A stretch of DNA of 64,000 bases from Flavobacteriaceae bacterium (GCA_004762155.1 SIHP01000001.1:248001-312000); one strand, 5' to 3'; shown: positions 54,331 to 63,893, numbered from the stretch's first letter. The notes: generated by a model not told the origin, from the letters alone. Program-made: numbers and translations.

Positions 54331-54725
54331 GGGGACGACTGGTTTTGACAGCAAGGTCAGTAAAAATGTAAGCATACCGAGGACTGAAATGATGCTCGTT
54401 AAACTTATTTCAACATTTTAAACGGTGAAAATAACTTCGCTTTAGCTGCTTAATAATCTGAATTATAGTAAGATTCTAGCCTCGGCACACTAGGTGTGCA
54501 AGCTTTATGTCCACGAATAGCCTTGATTTACGGCGCTTCACTTTTGGATATCGTAAAAGTAAATATAGAAAATGCAACGCTTCGGTGCGTTTTTGAAGCT
54601 AAAGAAGATAAGCTAACGGCAGATTGTTCTTAATCAGCTTTTGGTCGAAAACTAAGAAAGAACTAAGTATGTAGAAAGCCTTTGCGCTGCTTGTTTGGAC
54701 CCGAGTTCGATTCTCGGCGTCTCCA
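54331..54725 (+). ncRNA. ssrA: Transfer-messenger RNA (tmRNA)
   Basis: The 5' end GGGGACGACTGGTTTTGACA is the usual tmRNA start, and its GGGGACG pairs with CGTCTCC at 54718-54724 as the acceptor stem. A T-arm with GAGTTCGATTC lies just before. The tag frame at 54424-54456 reads GENNFALAA and ends in TAA TAA. CCA is not encoded (ACTA follows), so it must be added. tmRNA rescues ribosomes stalled on broken mRNAs. It is a single-piece, unpermuted type. Confidence 0.96.
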
Positions 54726-54731
54726 CTATTT

Positions 54732-54764
54732 AAACTCTTATTAGTACAATACTAATAAGAGTTT
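54732..54764 (+). terminator. Terminator of ssrA
   Basis: Exact 15-bp arms AAACTCTTATTAGTA and TACTAATAAGAGTTT with a 3-nt loop, followed by T residues, begin 7 bp after the tmRNA. Confidence 0.9.
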
Positions 54765-54867
54765 TTTCATAAAAAAATTAACTGGTATACAATATAATGG
54801 ATCTTTTTTAAAACAGTAATATGCAAATATTAGTGACTACAAAAATGGAATTACTTATTTTTAAAAA

Positions 54868-55545
54868 ATGAAAAACCTCTTAGCATTTATACCAACAGAG
54901 CCTTTACGAGTAATTGATACTAAAATCTCTTTGGATGAATATAAACCCATTTCAATCTCTTCTAAAAACCCAGACTTAAACACTTTTGATGTTTCATCAT
55001 CAAAAGCTTGGGAAAGCTATTTAAAGACTTATCTTCAAAGCAAGCAAGCAACTGTAGCTTATGGAGGTTATTTTGAGATGCGTGATATTTATAAAAGAAG
55101 TGGCCATTTTAATAATACAGATGATGCAGAAAGAAACATTCATATGGGAATTGATCTTTGGTGTAATTCGGGAACTAAAGTATTAAGTGTATTAGATGGC
55201 GAAATTCATAGTTTTAAAAACAACACCAGCTTTGGCGATTATGGACCTACAATAATTATAAAACATTCTTTTGATAGTTTTATTTTTTATTCGTTATACG
55301 GTCATTTATCAGAAGCGTCTATTAATAATATCATAATAGGACAAAAAGTAGCTAAAGAAGAAGTAATTGGTTATTTAGGTGCTAGTACTATAAATGGTGA
55401 TTATGCGCCTCATTTACATTTTCAATTGATCATAGATATACAAGATTACTTTGGTGATTATCCAGGAGTTTGCGCACAAAAAGATGTTGCTTTTTATAAA
55501 GAGAATTGTCCTGATCCTAATTTATTATTGAAGTTAAAAGGGTAA
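54868..55545 (+). CDS. M23-family peptidase without signal peptide
   Basis: The 225-residue protein has an intact M23 (LytM) domain: zinc ligands in HMGIDLW, the YGHL motif and the final HLHFQ. It probably cuts peptidoglycan cross-links. No signal peptide or membrane helix precedes it (MKNLLAFIPTEPLRVIDTK), which is unusual for an enzyme that acts in the periplasm. It stands alone between ssrA and a terminator. Confidence 0.9.
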   Translation: MKNLLAFIPTEPLRVIDTKISLDEYKPISISSKNPDLNTFDVSSSKAWESYLKTYLQSKQATVAYGGYFEMRDIYKRSGHFNNTDDAERNIHMGIDLWCNSGTKVLSVLDGEIHSFKNNTSFGDYGPTIIIKHSFDSFIFYSLYGHLSEASINNIIIGQKVAKEEVIGYLGASTINGDYAPHLHFQLIIDIQDYFGDYPGVCAQKDVAFYKENCPDPNLLLKLKG

Positions 55546-55704
55546 TATTCCGTATTCAAATGACTGGGTGTCTTGTCGAGCATTATTGAACACAAAATGT
55601 ATTTTGTTTGAAAATAGTTTACGAAGTAAATCGAAACATCACACTTGAGTAAGCACGTATGCTTTGTTTTTTTACTGAATTTATAAAATACTTCTTTTAA
55701 TAAA

Positions 55705-55734
55705 CCCCTCTGTAAACATCCATTTACAAAGGGG
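55705..55734. terminator. GC-rich hairpin (CCCC...GGGG)
   Basis: CCCCTCTGTAAA faces TTTACAAAGGGG with one mismatch. The stem resembles that at 58016-58050 closely. It follows the minus-strand propeller gene and may serve both strands. Confidence 0.7.
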
Positions 55735-55779
55735 ATAATTTATAACAAAAATCTGTTTTTGTTTTTATACTTCTTTATG

Positions 55780-57444
55780 TTAATCTTCTGTAATCTCTAT
55801 AGGAAACTCAACAATACCATTAGTACTTATTCCTTCTAAAGAAATACTATCAAAACAATACTCTACCTCTAAATTATAATTACCTGCAGTATCATTTGCT
55901 CTATTAATCATAGCAAACTCTCTAGTCTGACAAGAACAAGGCTCTAAACAATCGAAATTTATAAAACGATCTGGTACAATATGAATCTTTTCAATAGGAT
56001 GCGTATCTGGTACTAAAGTAACTTTTGTAATTCTTAAACCATTGTACTTTACATCGTTAAAAATATTACAAACTGTAATATAAAACACCTCTGTATCGTG
56101 CTCTTCTATTTGATCATTAACACCATCTCCCCAATGAAAAGAAAAACAAGGTTTAAAATCTACCCCTTCTGTTATACCTTGTAACTCACAACTCTCCATA
56201 AACGGGTCTGGACAATCTTCATCACTTTTAACTATATTATATTTTGTTTTTGCGCGTTCTATTAATTCTTCATTTTGCCCTTTAGCATCTTCATTACAAC
56301 CTGCACAATCACAACCACAATCATCATCAGGACAAGGATTTGGTAAAATATTAGGAAAACCTAAATACACTAAATTCCCTGCTTGTAAAGTAATAAAGTT
56401 ATTATCTACAGTACACCCAGTACCCACTACATTCGGATTTAAAATAGCTCCTATTGTATTTTCTCCATCTTTTGCGATATAAATTCTATTATCTGGTCCT
56501 AATTGTAATGCACCTAAAGCATAACGACCACCTACATTACTAAAAGCTCCTACTTGTAAAGAAGTCGTTGGTGCATTAATTAAATCTACTTGAAATACAC
56601 GACCTGTACGTCTACCAGACACTAAATTGGTGTAATACAATAGGTTGCTATTGGGTGAAAATTCAACACCGTAAACCCATGTATTATTAGTAGTAGTAAT
56701 AGGATTGGTTATGGTAATAGCACTCGCAATATTTATAGCTCCGGAAGCATTATCAAAATCATATACCAAAACATTTGATTGCTGACCATTAGCAATAGCT
56801 AATCTACTTCCATTAGGACTTCCTTTTAAATATCCTATTTCAGCTATATTTACATTCATAGCCAAATCATACTCATGAGATAAACCCGCTGCATTTATTT
56901 TAAATACTCTAAAAAATCCTTCTCCTAAAGAAGTAGATAAAGCTCCCTCTTGTAAAATTGTTATTAACCAGTAATCTTTACAATTTTCATGTTGTACGGC
57001 AGTAATTTTTTCAGCAGGAGAAAATCCAGCTGTACTTGGTAGTGTTGTAAGAGTAGCTATAGATGTAAACGTCCATGTTGGTAACGCTATATTTACTAAA
57101 ACCCCATCTAAATGATTAAATGGAGCAGCCGTATTTGAAGAGCCATCCATTGTAAAAATATAATACTCATTATCATTCCCAGGATTTGGTACAATAATAG
57201 CCGATTGTGTTGATGAAAAATCACCATTTAACCCAGTGTGTCTTTGTGTATGCGAACCATCCCATACGGTAATTCCATCGGTATAAAACAATAGGTTTCC
57301 ATTGGCATCTGATATTGATGCACAACCTTCCCTTGCTCCAACGCCTCCAGAGGCTATTGCAGAAGTTGTAGGAGTGGGTGGATTGGTAGAAAAGTCTAAT
57401 CCAGCCTCTTGTCCGAATGTCCAATTTTGATTAATGTTTGACAT
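55780..57444 (-). CDS. Beta-propeller protein with Cys-rich C-terminus
   Basis: The 554-residue protein lacks a signal peptide. Its first 370 residues show propeller-type repeats (GNLLFYTDGITVWDG, NSNLLYYTNLVSG, DNRIYIAKDGEN). Then comes a short Cys-rich stretch (CPDDDCGCDCAGCNEDAKG), followed by a beta-sandwich of about 150 residues with further cysteines (FDCLEPCSCQ). The propeller resembles that of T9SS type B proteins, but neither the signal nor the C-terminal sorting domain is present. Export route, if any, and function are unknown. It stands between two strong hairpins. Confidence 0.8.
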   Translation of the reverse strand: MSNINQNWTFGQEAGLDFSTNPPTPTTSAIASGGVGAREGCASISDANGNLLFYTDGITVWDGSHTQRHTGLNGDFSSTQSAIIVPNPGNDNEYYIFTMDGSSNTAAPFNHLDGVLVNIALPTWTFTSIATLTTLPSTAGFSPAEKITAVQHENCKDYWLITILQEGALSTSLGEGFFRVFKINAAGLSHEYDLAMNVNIAEIGYLKGSPNGSRLAIANGQQSNVLVYDFDNASGAINIASAITITNPITTTNNTWVYGVEFSPNSNLLYYTNLVSGRRTGRVFQVDLINAPTTSLQVGAFSNVGGRYALGALQLGPDNRIYIAKDGENTIGAILNPNVVGTGCTVDNNFITLQAGNLVYLGFPNILPNPCPDDDCGCDCAGCNEDAKGQNEELIERAKTKYNIVKSDEDCPDPFMESCELQGITEGVDFKPCFSFHWGDGVNDQIEEHDTEVFYITVCNIFNDVKYNGLRITKVTLVPDTHPIEKIHIVPDRFINFDCLEPCSCQTREFAMINRANDTAGNYNLEVEYCFDSISLEGISTNGIVEFPIEITED

Positions 57445-58244
57445 AATAATTTTTTAATTAAATTCCTTACTCTTTTTATATTAGGTTTTTCAGGATAGCA
57501 CCTCTACTTTATTTATTGCTTCAAAAGTAGTACTGCTTAAAGTCTATTAATGTCATATAAATCCCTTATTTAAATAGGCTTTCAACCTAATTTTATAAAG
57601 GGGAATCTCATTAATTTAAAAGGGTTTCACTTGCTTATTATAATGTCTTTGACTCGTATCTAAAGTGAATAATTTTTAGGCTTTTTTATAGTGAATTTTG
57701 TTCGTGTTTTTAATTCTCTTACCACATTTTTATCTACTAGTTACTTCTTGTAACCTAAGTTGGATGAATATTTTTTACTAAGAAATTAATAAAACGTTTT
57801 ATTGTCTGTTCAAGTGCCGACTATATTGAGGTGTATGGAGAACAACTAGTAAAACTTATCGATACAATTTTTCTTCGTTTCCCTACGAAAACCAATCGAA
57901 GTAACATTTAAACACACCTAAAAACTTATTTACAAATAATTATGAGACTTATAACAAAAGTCTTTTAAGATTCTTTTTTGTATACCTATAACTCTCGTAA
58001 CTTCTACCAAGAAAAACCCCTCCTGTAAACGACTATTTACAGAAGGGGTTTACTTTTTTACAAAAGCATTGATAAGCTGTTTTTAAACTATCTTTTTATA
58101 ATCTTTTCAATGCAAGCATTGGGGAATCAAACCCTTGGCTATCGCCCTGCGATTGAAAAACCCGTAGTAAGCTATTTTCTTACTACGGGTTTACATTTTT
58201 CTATAAAAAAAATTGTGCTTTATTACTCTTCTACTTACTCTTTA
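57445..58244. other. Gene-free region with two strong hairpins
   Basis: No convincing gene lies in this 800-bp stretch. It holds ACCCCTCCTGTAAA/TTTACAGAAGGGGT at 58016-58050 (one mismatch, T run), a perfect CAATGC-AA-GCATTG at 58108-58121, and the exact 13-bp stem AACCCGTAGTAAG/CTTACTACGGGTT at 58159-58191. The last is the likely terminator of the minus-strand gene that ends at 58245. Confidence 0.6.
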
Positions 58245-58946
58245 TTAAATGGCTAACTTTTTAACTTGACTGTATTCGTTAGAATCAATACCAAATTGTG
58301 CTTTAATAAAGTTTTTTATACTTTGTGTTTGTTGTCTAAGGGTATCGAACAATGTTTGACGCTCATTAATAATTGGTTTGTACACACTTAAACAAACATC
58401 AACAGCAGTGGTGCTTTCTTGTGCTGTAGTTGCTAATGCATTTAACGCTTCTAAACTAATAGACTCATTTGGTGGCGCATATCCTTCTCCTAAACTACTA
58501 AGTATATCAATAATATTTTTAAAATTAGCTAACCTACTCGCATACGTACGCTCTATTTGACTAATACTATCCGTTTCGCTTTCTGTTGCTGTTTTGGTAA
58601 CACTACCTCTTATTTTATTTACCAAACTTGTTATTTGTGTTAGCTCTGTGCTGTCTTTACCTTTTAATGCTTCTATAAAAGTTCTAATTGGCGATAAAAG
58701 TTTATCTAAAGAATTGTTGTTTTCAGAAAAAATTATTTTCCGTTCTTTCGTTTTTGTAGTATAATCGGATTTTACAATATTGTACTGCTGTTGCAGTGTA
58801 TCAATTGCTGTAATCGTTTCGGTTAGTGTAGCTAAAGAAGCTGTTGGTACAGGTGCTACATAATTAGTAAAACTTCCTACAATTATTTGTAGGTTTTTTG
58901 CTTTGCCAAGTCTGCTGGCAAAGGATCCATGTGATTTTGAACTCAT
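58245..58946 (-). CDS. Hypothetical helical protein
   Basis: The 233-residue protein (MSSKSHGSFASRLGKAKNLQ...) is almost all helix, rich in Thr, Ser and Leu, without signal peptide or membrane segment. It starts at the ATG at 58946; the TTG at 58970 gives only a short Lys-rich extension. Patterns such as LTETITAIDTLQQQYN and ETDSISQIERTYASRLANFKN suggest a bundle. No family is recognised. The nearest gene in the same direction is the propeller protein 800 bp away. Confidence 0.7.
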   Translation of the reverse strand: MSSKSHGSFASRLGKAKNLQIIVGSFTNYVAPVPTASLATLTETITAIDTLQQQYNIVKSDYTTKTKERKIIFSENNNSLDKLLSPIRTFIEALKGKDSTELTQITSLVNKIRGSVTKTATESETDSISQIERTYASRLANFKNIIDILSSLGEGYAPPNESISLEALNALATTAQESTTAVDVCLSVYKPIINERQTLFDTLRQQTQSIKNFIKAQFGIDSNEYSQVKKLAI

Positions 58947-59103
58947 AACAATATTTTTTTTCGATTTCAAATTAAACTTAACACTTTTAGTTTATTATCC
59001 CAAAATTTTAACTCTTTTTTAATGTTTTTAAGCCAAATATGTTAAGGTGTATTGCACTATTGTTAAAACCTTAACTATTACATAGCTACTACTTTCTAGT
59101 ATA

Positions 59104-59313
59104 GCCAATGAGGAAGCCATTGCAAACGTGGAGGAAGCGATTGTAAGTGTTGAGGAAAGGATTGCAACCAATGAGGAAGCGATTGCAAGGGTTGAGGAAT
59201 GGATTGTAACCAATGAGGAAGCAATTGCAAGCCTTGAGGAATGGATTGCAACCAATGTGGAAGCCATTGCAAGCGTTTAGGAACAGATTGCAACCAATGA
59301 GGAAACGATTGTA
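59104..59313. repeat. 21-bp tandem repeats encoding heptads (about 10 units)
   Basis: Ten imperfect 21-bp units follow one another, alternating GTTGAGGAA-type and AATGAGGAA-type halves, so the apparent period is 42 bp. Read on +, each unit encodes a heptad such as TNEEAIA or RVEEWIV, but a TAG breaks the eighth-ninth unit and no start codon precedes it. On - it gives Ser/Leu/Ala repeats. It may be a coiled-coil gene remnant or a non-coding minisatellite. Confidence 0.8.
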
Positions 59314-59543
59314 CAGATTAATGTGTGCTTTTATAGTTATGTGCTGTAGATAAAAAATAAAAAAAACGTGCTTTTACGGATAACCGTACTCATAAACCTT
59401 GGGTTAACTTTATCTTGCTTGTGTTGTAAGATAGATGTATTTTAGATTTCTATTAAAAAAAGAAACCTGAAAAAAGAAGTAGCTATATTCTTTATACGCA
59501 ACTATATCTCTTATAAAAAAAACGATATTTATTTAAATAAAAA

Positions 59544-59873
59544 ATGAGTGATTTCAAAACTATTACAGATTTACTAATTAAGTTCAGAGACGATAGAGAT
59601 TGGAAGCAATTTCATAATTCAAAGGATTTAGCATTAGCTATCTCTATTGAGGCAGCTGAGCTAAATGAATTATTTCTATGGAAAGAAAATGAAGATGTTG
59701 ATAAAGAGAAATTGAAAGAAGAACTCGCAGATGTTTTTTCTTTTGCGTTACTTTTAGCTGAAAAACACAACTTGGATGTTTCTTCGATTATTAAAGATAA
59801 AATAAAGCTTAATGGAGAGAAGTATACTGTTGAAAAGTCTAAAGGCTCTGCTAAAAAATATGATCAACTATGA
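59544..59873 (+). CDS. MazG-type nucleotide pyrophosphohydrolase
   Basis: The 109-residue protein is an all-alpha NTP pyrophosphohydrolase of the MazG-like/dCTPase group: FRDDRDWKQFHNSKDLALAI, metal site motif EAAELNELFLW (ExxE type) and second motif EELADVFSFALLLAE (ExxD). It would hydrolyse (d)NTPs to NMPs and so clean up or lower nucleotide pools. Its stop codon overlaps the start of the helicase fusion (ATGA), so the two are coupled. In such a setting a role in phage defence or stress is possible. Confidence 0.9.
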   Translation: MSDFKTITDLLIKFRDDRDWKQFHNSKDLALAISIEAAELNELFLWKENEDVDKEKLKEELADVFSFALLLAEKHNLDVSSIIKDKIKLNGEKYTVEKSKGSAKKYDQL

Positions 59874-62059
59874 TGCATAATGAAGCATTCAAAATAGAAA
59901 GACATTATTTTGATATTTCAAACATAGAATCATTGGATAATCATTACGCGAACAACCTTTGGCCTATCGTATATTTATTAAGTGATGAATTAACTAAAGA
60001 AGCATACGTTGGTGAAACTACAGATGCAATCATTAGATTAAAAACTCATTTAAAAAACAATAAAAAAAATAAGCTAACTACATTTAGACTAATAAGCAGT
60101 CATATATTTAATAAGTCGGCTACTTTAGATATTGAATCTTTACTTATTAAATATCTCTCTGGTGATGGTGTTTATAAATTATTAAATGGAAACCTTGGTA
60201 TCGCAAATCATAATTATCATCAGAAAAATGAAGTTTATTGGGTTGTTTTTAAAAATATATGGGATGGATTAAGGCAAGAAGGTGTTGCTAAACATTCTTT
60301 AAAACATATTGACAATTCAGATTTATTTAAATATTCACCTTTTAAAAGCTTAACTAAAGAACAAAAAAATGGACTTTATTTAGTTATCGATAATTTGTTG
60401 AATGATACTATTCACAACACTATAATTGAAGGAGGAGCAGGAACAGGAAAAACGATTCTAGCAATTTTTTTATTCAAATTATTGAATTCAGAGAATATTG
60501 ATTTTAATTTTAGAGATTTTGGGGATGATGAAATGCAATTGAAACATAAAATTGATAAGCTTAAGCAAAAATATCCAAAACCTAAAATGGCATTAGTTGT
60601 GCCTATGTCTTCTCTTAGAAACACTCTTAAAAAAGTGTTTAAAAATGTAAAAGGATTAAGAGCAAACATGGTTATAGGACCTGCTGAACTTGCAAAGTCC
60701 CATTTTGATATAGTTATAGTAGATGAATCACATAGATTAAGGAGACGAGTTAATTTAGGTGCTTACTTTGGTGCTTTTGATAAAATTAATATGAAACTTA
60801 ATTTGGATAAATTTTCTGGAAATGAATTAGATTGGGTAACCTTACAGAGCTCCAAAGCAATATTGTTTTATGATGAAGGACAATCTATAAAGCCATCAGA
60901 TGTTCTAAAAAATAATTTTGATAATCTTAAATTTAAAAATGATACGAAAATTGAATATTTACAATCTCAATTTAGAGTAAAAGGAGGAAATTCTTATGTT
61001 AAATATGTTGACGATTTACTTACATGTAATTTATATGAAAGCCAAAATATTTATAATGATAAAAATTACGATTTTATTTTATTTGATACTATAGATGCTT
61101 TTATAAGTGAAGTGAAATTGAGAGATAAAGAGGTCGGTTTATCTAGAATGATTGCAGGTTATTCTTGGAAATGGATTTCCAATAAAGATGATAGCCTTTT
61201 AGATATTGAAATTGAAAAAACTAAATTAAAATGGAACTCAACGAATATAGACTGGGTAAATTCTCCAAATGCAATAAATGAAGTGGGGTGTATTCATACA
61301 ACTCAAGGATATGATTTAAATTATTCAGGAATTATTTTCGGTAATGAAATTTCATATTCAAAGGAAAAAAATGAAATTATTATCAAGGAGGAAAATTATT
61401 ATGATGCTAACGGTAAGCAATCTATAAAGGATCCAAGTGAATTAAAAAAGTTCATAATAAACATATATAAAACAATTTTATTAAGAGGCATAAAAGGAAC
61501 ATATGTTTATGCTTGTGATAAGAATTTAAGAGAGTACTTATCTTCTCACATGTTATCTCATCAATCAAATTCGACCATAAGGGAGGTTGATTTAAGAATT
61601 GAAAACAGTCAATTCGAAAATAGTGTTCCGTTTTATAATTTGCAAGCTGCAGCAGGTGATTTTAGTGAACTACAAACAATAGAATATAATAAATGGGTAG
61701 AATTACCAGCACATATTTATTTTAGCGAAGATTATTTTGCTTGTAAAGTAATAGGGGAATCAATGAATAAAATTATACCTAATGATTCTGTCTGTTTATT
61801 TAAAAAATATCGCGGAGGCTCAAGAAGTGGAAGAATAGTTTTAGCTCAATCAACAGCTATTCAAGACACTGATTTTGGTTCAGGTTATACAGTGAAAGAA
61901 TATCAAAGCACTAAAGTATCTAAAAATAGTTCATGGTTACATGAATCTATTACTTTAAATCCTAAATCGTTAGATAAATCTTTTGAACCAATAATTCTTA
62001 AAGAAGAAGATTTGGAAGATTTTAAAGTCATTGGAGTTTTTGAAATGGTTTTGAATTAG
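59870..62059 (+). CDS. GIY-YIG nuclease, DUF2075 helicase and S24 peptidase fusion
   Basis: The 729-residue protein joins three parts. The N-terminus (about 28-130) is GIY-YIG-like (PIVYLL..., AYVGET). The centre is a DUF2075 superfamily 1 helicase/ATPase: Walker A GGAGTGKT (188-195), Walker B IVIVDESH (281-288), then QSQFRVKG and VGCIHTTQGYDLNYSG. The C-terminus is a LexA/UmuD-like S24 domain with AAAGDFSE as a possible self-cleavage site, catalytic Ser in GESMNKIIPNDS (S631) and Lys in YTVKEY (K676). This suggests a DNA-acting enzyme switched by RecA-dependent or stress-triggered autocleavage. It is coupled to the MazG-type gene. Confidence 0.85.
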   Translation: MMHNEAFKIERHYFDISNIESLDNHYANNLWPIVYLLSDELTKEAYVGETTDAIIRLKTHLKNNKKNKLTTFRLISSHIFNKSATLDIESLLIKYLSGDGVYKLLNGNLGIANHNYHQKNEVYWVVFKNIWDGLRQEGVAKHSLKHIDNSDLFKYSPFKSLTKEQKNGLYLVIDNLLNDTIHNTIIEGGAGTGKTILAIFLFKLLNSENIDFNFRDFGDDEMQLKHKIDKLKQKYPKPKMALVVPMSSLRNTLKKVFKNVKGLRANMVIGPAELAKSHFDIVIVDESHRLRRRVNLGAYFGAFDKINMKLNLDKFSGNELDWVTLQSSKAILFYDEGQSIKPSDVLKNNFDNLKFKNDTKIEYLQSQFRVKGGNSYVKYVDDLLTCNLYESQNIYNDKNYDFILFDTIDAFISEVKLRDKEVGLSRMIAGYSWKWISNKDDSLLDIEIEKTKLKWNSTNIDWVNSPNAINEVGCIHTTQGYDLNYSGIIFGNEISYSKEKNEIIIKEENYYDANGKQSIKDPSELKKFIINIYKTILLRGIKGTYVYACDKNLREYLSSHMLSHQSNSTIREVDLRIENSQFENSVPFYNLQAAAGDFSELQTIEYNKWVELPAHIYFSEDYFACKVIGESMNKIIPNDSVCLFKKYRGGSRSGRIVLAQSTAIQDTDFGSGYTVKEYQSTKVSKNSSWLHESITLNPKSLDKSFEPIILKEEDLEDFKVIGVFEMVLN

Positions 62060-62125
62060 TATTTAATAAATAAAGGAGAGATAAAAATTGTAGAAAACAG
62101 TTAAAATCCAAAAATTGTTACTGCT

Positions 62126-63760
62126 ATGGCAAAAGAAAAAAAAGAAAACTTTAAAAGTGATTGGGCTTATTCAAAAAAGCACAAAAAAAACATTCATATA
62201 TCAGAAGCCGAAAGCGGTTTAAAAGGATATAGGTGTTTAGGTTGTCATTCAAAAATGGTTGCCAACATTCAAAGGAAAAACCCTAATTGGCTTTCTTATT
62301 TTAGTCATCACGCTTCAGATGTCAATAAGGAAAATATTGAATGTGTAAGAGCAAGTAAAACTTATCGTGAAAAAATAGCACGTTCAATATTAAATGAGCT
62401 AAAGTATATAAATATTCCTGCTATATATAAATCCCCTCCTTTAGGTTCTGATGAGAATTTATTTCCAATGAAAATTGAAAGTAGAAGGAAAATTGAAGCA
62501 GCTTATACAAAAGCAGAATTATCCTTTTACGAAAATGAAGATGGTGAAATTAAGTGGGGTAAAAACCCTACGATTACTGCTAGAGATTTATTGATTAGAC
62601 CTGATGTTACTTTTTTTAATAAAGATAATAAACCAATATTGTTTATTGAATTTATTGTTTACAGTAAAATAAAACCAGATAAATTTTTGAAATTATCAAG
62701 ATTAGGTATTGATACTCTTCAAATAAATATCCCAAGAAAATCCGAAGCAGACATTGAAAAAGCATTAAAATCATCAAGAACATATAAATGGGTCTATAAT
62801 GAAAAAGAAGCCAACACAGAGTACATTCCAGTATTCAGAAAAAATACAGAAGACTTATCACAGATTAATGATAACGAGAGAATCTTTTTTGAAGAAGATT
62901 TCAAATGTAGACAAGCAGAAATTAATTGGCTCATACGTAGCATTAAAAGAAATTTACAATCAGAACAACACAGAACAGTTGAACTCAGACTTAACCAGCA
63001 AATACAAAAGGTTAAGAGAAATACAGAAAGCGCAAATCAGAGACTGGGAGACTTGGAAGAATCAAATAGAAAAGAAGCACTTGCTAGAAATTCAGGACAT
63101 GAAACAGAAGAGAAAACAAGATACAGTAATTTGGAAAGAAGATATCTTACTAAAAGAAAAGAACTTAAAAGAGATCTCAAATCCTCCAGAAGATTTAACT
63201 CCGAAAAAGGAAAAATTGAAGAAGCTATTAAAAGAGGAAATAGATCAATCAGTAATCTTGGAAAAATTAAAGAAAACATACGAAGAGGAAGATTTATTGA
63301 TCATTCAAAATTGGAGGAAAAGACATGGGAAGAGTTTAAAGCAGAAATTGAATTTGAAGGATCTGAAATTGAAAGAATTGAACGAGATACAGAACAATTA
63401 CAGCGAGAAATTCGAACGCTTGAGAGCGATATACCAACCAAATTTGACAACGAAGGAAGATCAGTTGATAGAGATATACAACAGCTTAGAGAAGAGGAAA
63501 GAGTTATTGAGGAAACAATACAGGAAGAATTTAGAGAAGAAATTGAAAGAATTGAACGAGAAAAAAAGTCAATTGAAACTGATGTTAGAAGATCGTTTAA
63601 TAGAGCAGTTAATTATACCTCCTCAGAACTGCCCAAAAGAATTAAAAATCTATTGGCAATCGGAAGAATTACAAGCAATTACGAGTATTTTGAGAGAAAA
63701 GAAAAAAGCTATAGAAAAGCACGAGAATTATTTAGAAAGGGAACTTGGAAAGCATGGTAA
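62126..63760 (+). CDS. CoiA-like nuclease-fold protein with long coiled coil
   Basis: The 544-residue protein begins with a CoiA-like zinc region (C37, C40 in YRCLGCH, then SYFSHH and C73). A restriction-fold segment follows (RPDVTFFNKDNKPILFIEFI, about 158-177). From about residue 245 it is a very charged Glu/Arg coiled coil, and it ends in RKGTWKAW. CoiA helps process incoming DNA during competence. The coiled coil suggests a different DNA-related role here. A second long open frame overlaps it in another frame (62799-63812); I prefer this one because the nuclease part continues into it without a break. It probably shares the transcript of the helicase fusion, 66 bp upstream. Confidence 0.7.
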   Translation: MAKEKKENFKSDWAYSKKHKKNIHISEAESGLKGYRCLGCHSKMVANIQRKNPNWLSYFSHHASDVNKENIECVRASKTYREKIARSILNELKYINIPAIYKSPPLGSDENLFPMKIESRRKIEAAYTKAELSFYENEDGEIKWGKNPTITARDLLIRPDVTFFNKDNKPILFIEFIVYSKIKPDKFLKLSRLGIDTLQINIPRKSEADIEKALKSSRTYKWVYNEKEANTEYIPVFRKNTEDLSQINDNERIFFEEDFKCRQAEINWLIRSIKRNLQSEQHRTVELRLNQQIQKVKRNTESANQRLGDLEESNRKEALARNSGHETEEKTRYSNLERRYLTKRKELKRDLKSSRRFNSEKGKIEEAIKRGNRSISNLGKIKENIRRGRFIDHSKLEEKTWEEFKAEIEFEGSEIERIERDTEQLQREIRTLESDIPTKFDNEGRSVDRDIQQLREEERVIEETIQEEFREEIERIEREKKSIETDVRRSFNRAVNYTSSELPKRIKNLLAIGRITSNYEYFERKEKSYRKARELFRKGTWKAW

Positions 63761-63893
63761 ATCTTTAGATTGGTTTATAAACAACTATGAGAAACATAAA
63801 ACAATTAATTAGTTACTATTAATCATAATTATTCTTCAAAGCTATTAGCATTTAAGCATAATAAAACATATACCATTATACATATGAGTGGAT

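Noticed and set aside
59028..59293. Minus-strand ORFs across the tandem repeats
   Set aside because: They only translate the repeat in two other frames into Ser/Leu/Ala or Trp/Leu/Gln repeats; no start context or independent domain supports a gene.
59104..59313. Possible CRISPR array
   Set aside because: The units are contiguous 21-bp repeats with no unique spacers between them, and there are no cas genes. It is a minisatellite.
62799..63812. Separate 337-residue gene on the + strand
   Set aside because: It starts inside the CoiA-like gene without a domain of its own. The other frame runs on without a break from a recognisable nuclease-like region and ends in a family-like RKGTWKAW. Kept as a finding, not as a gene.
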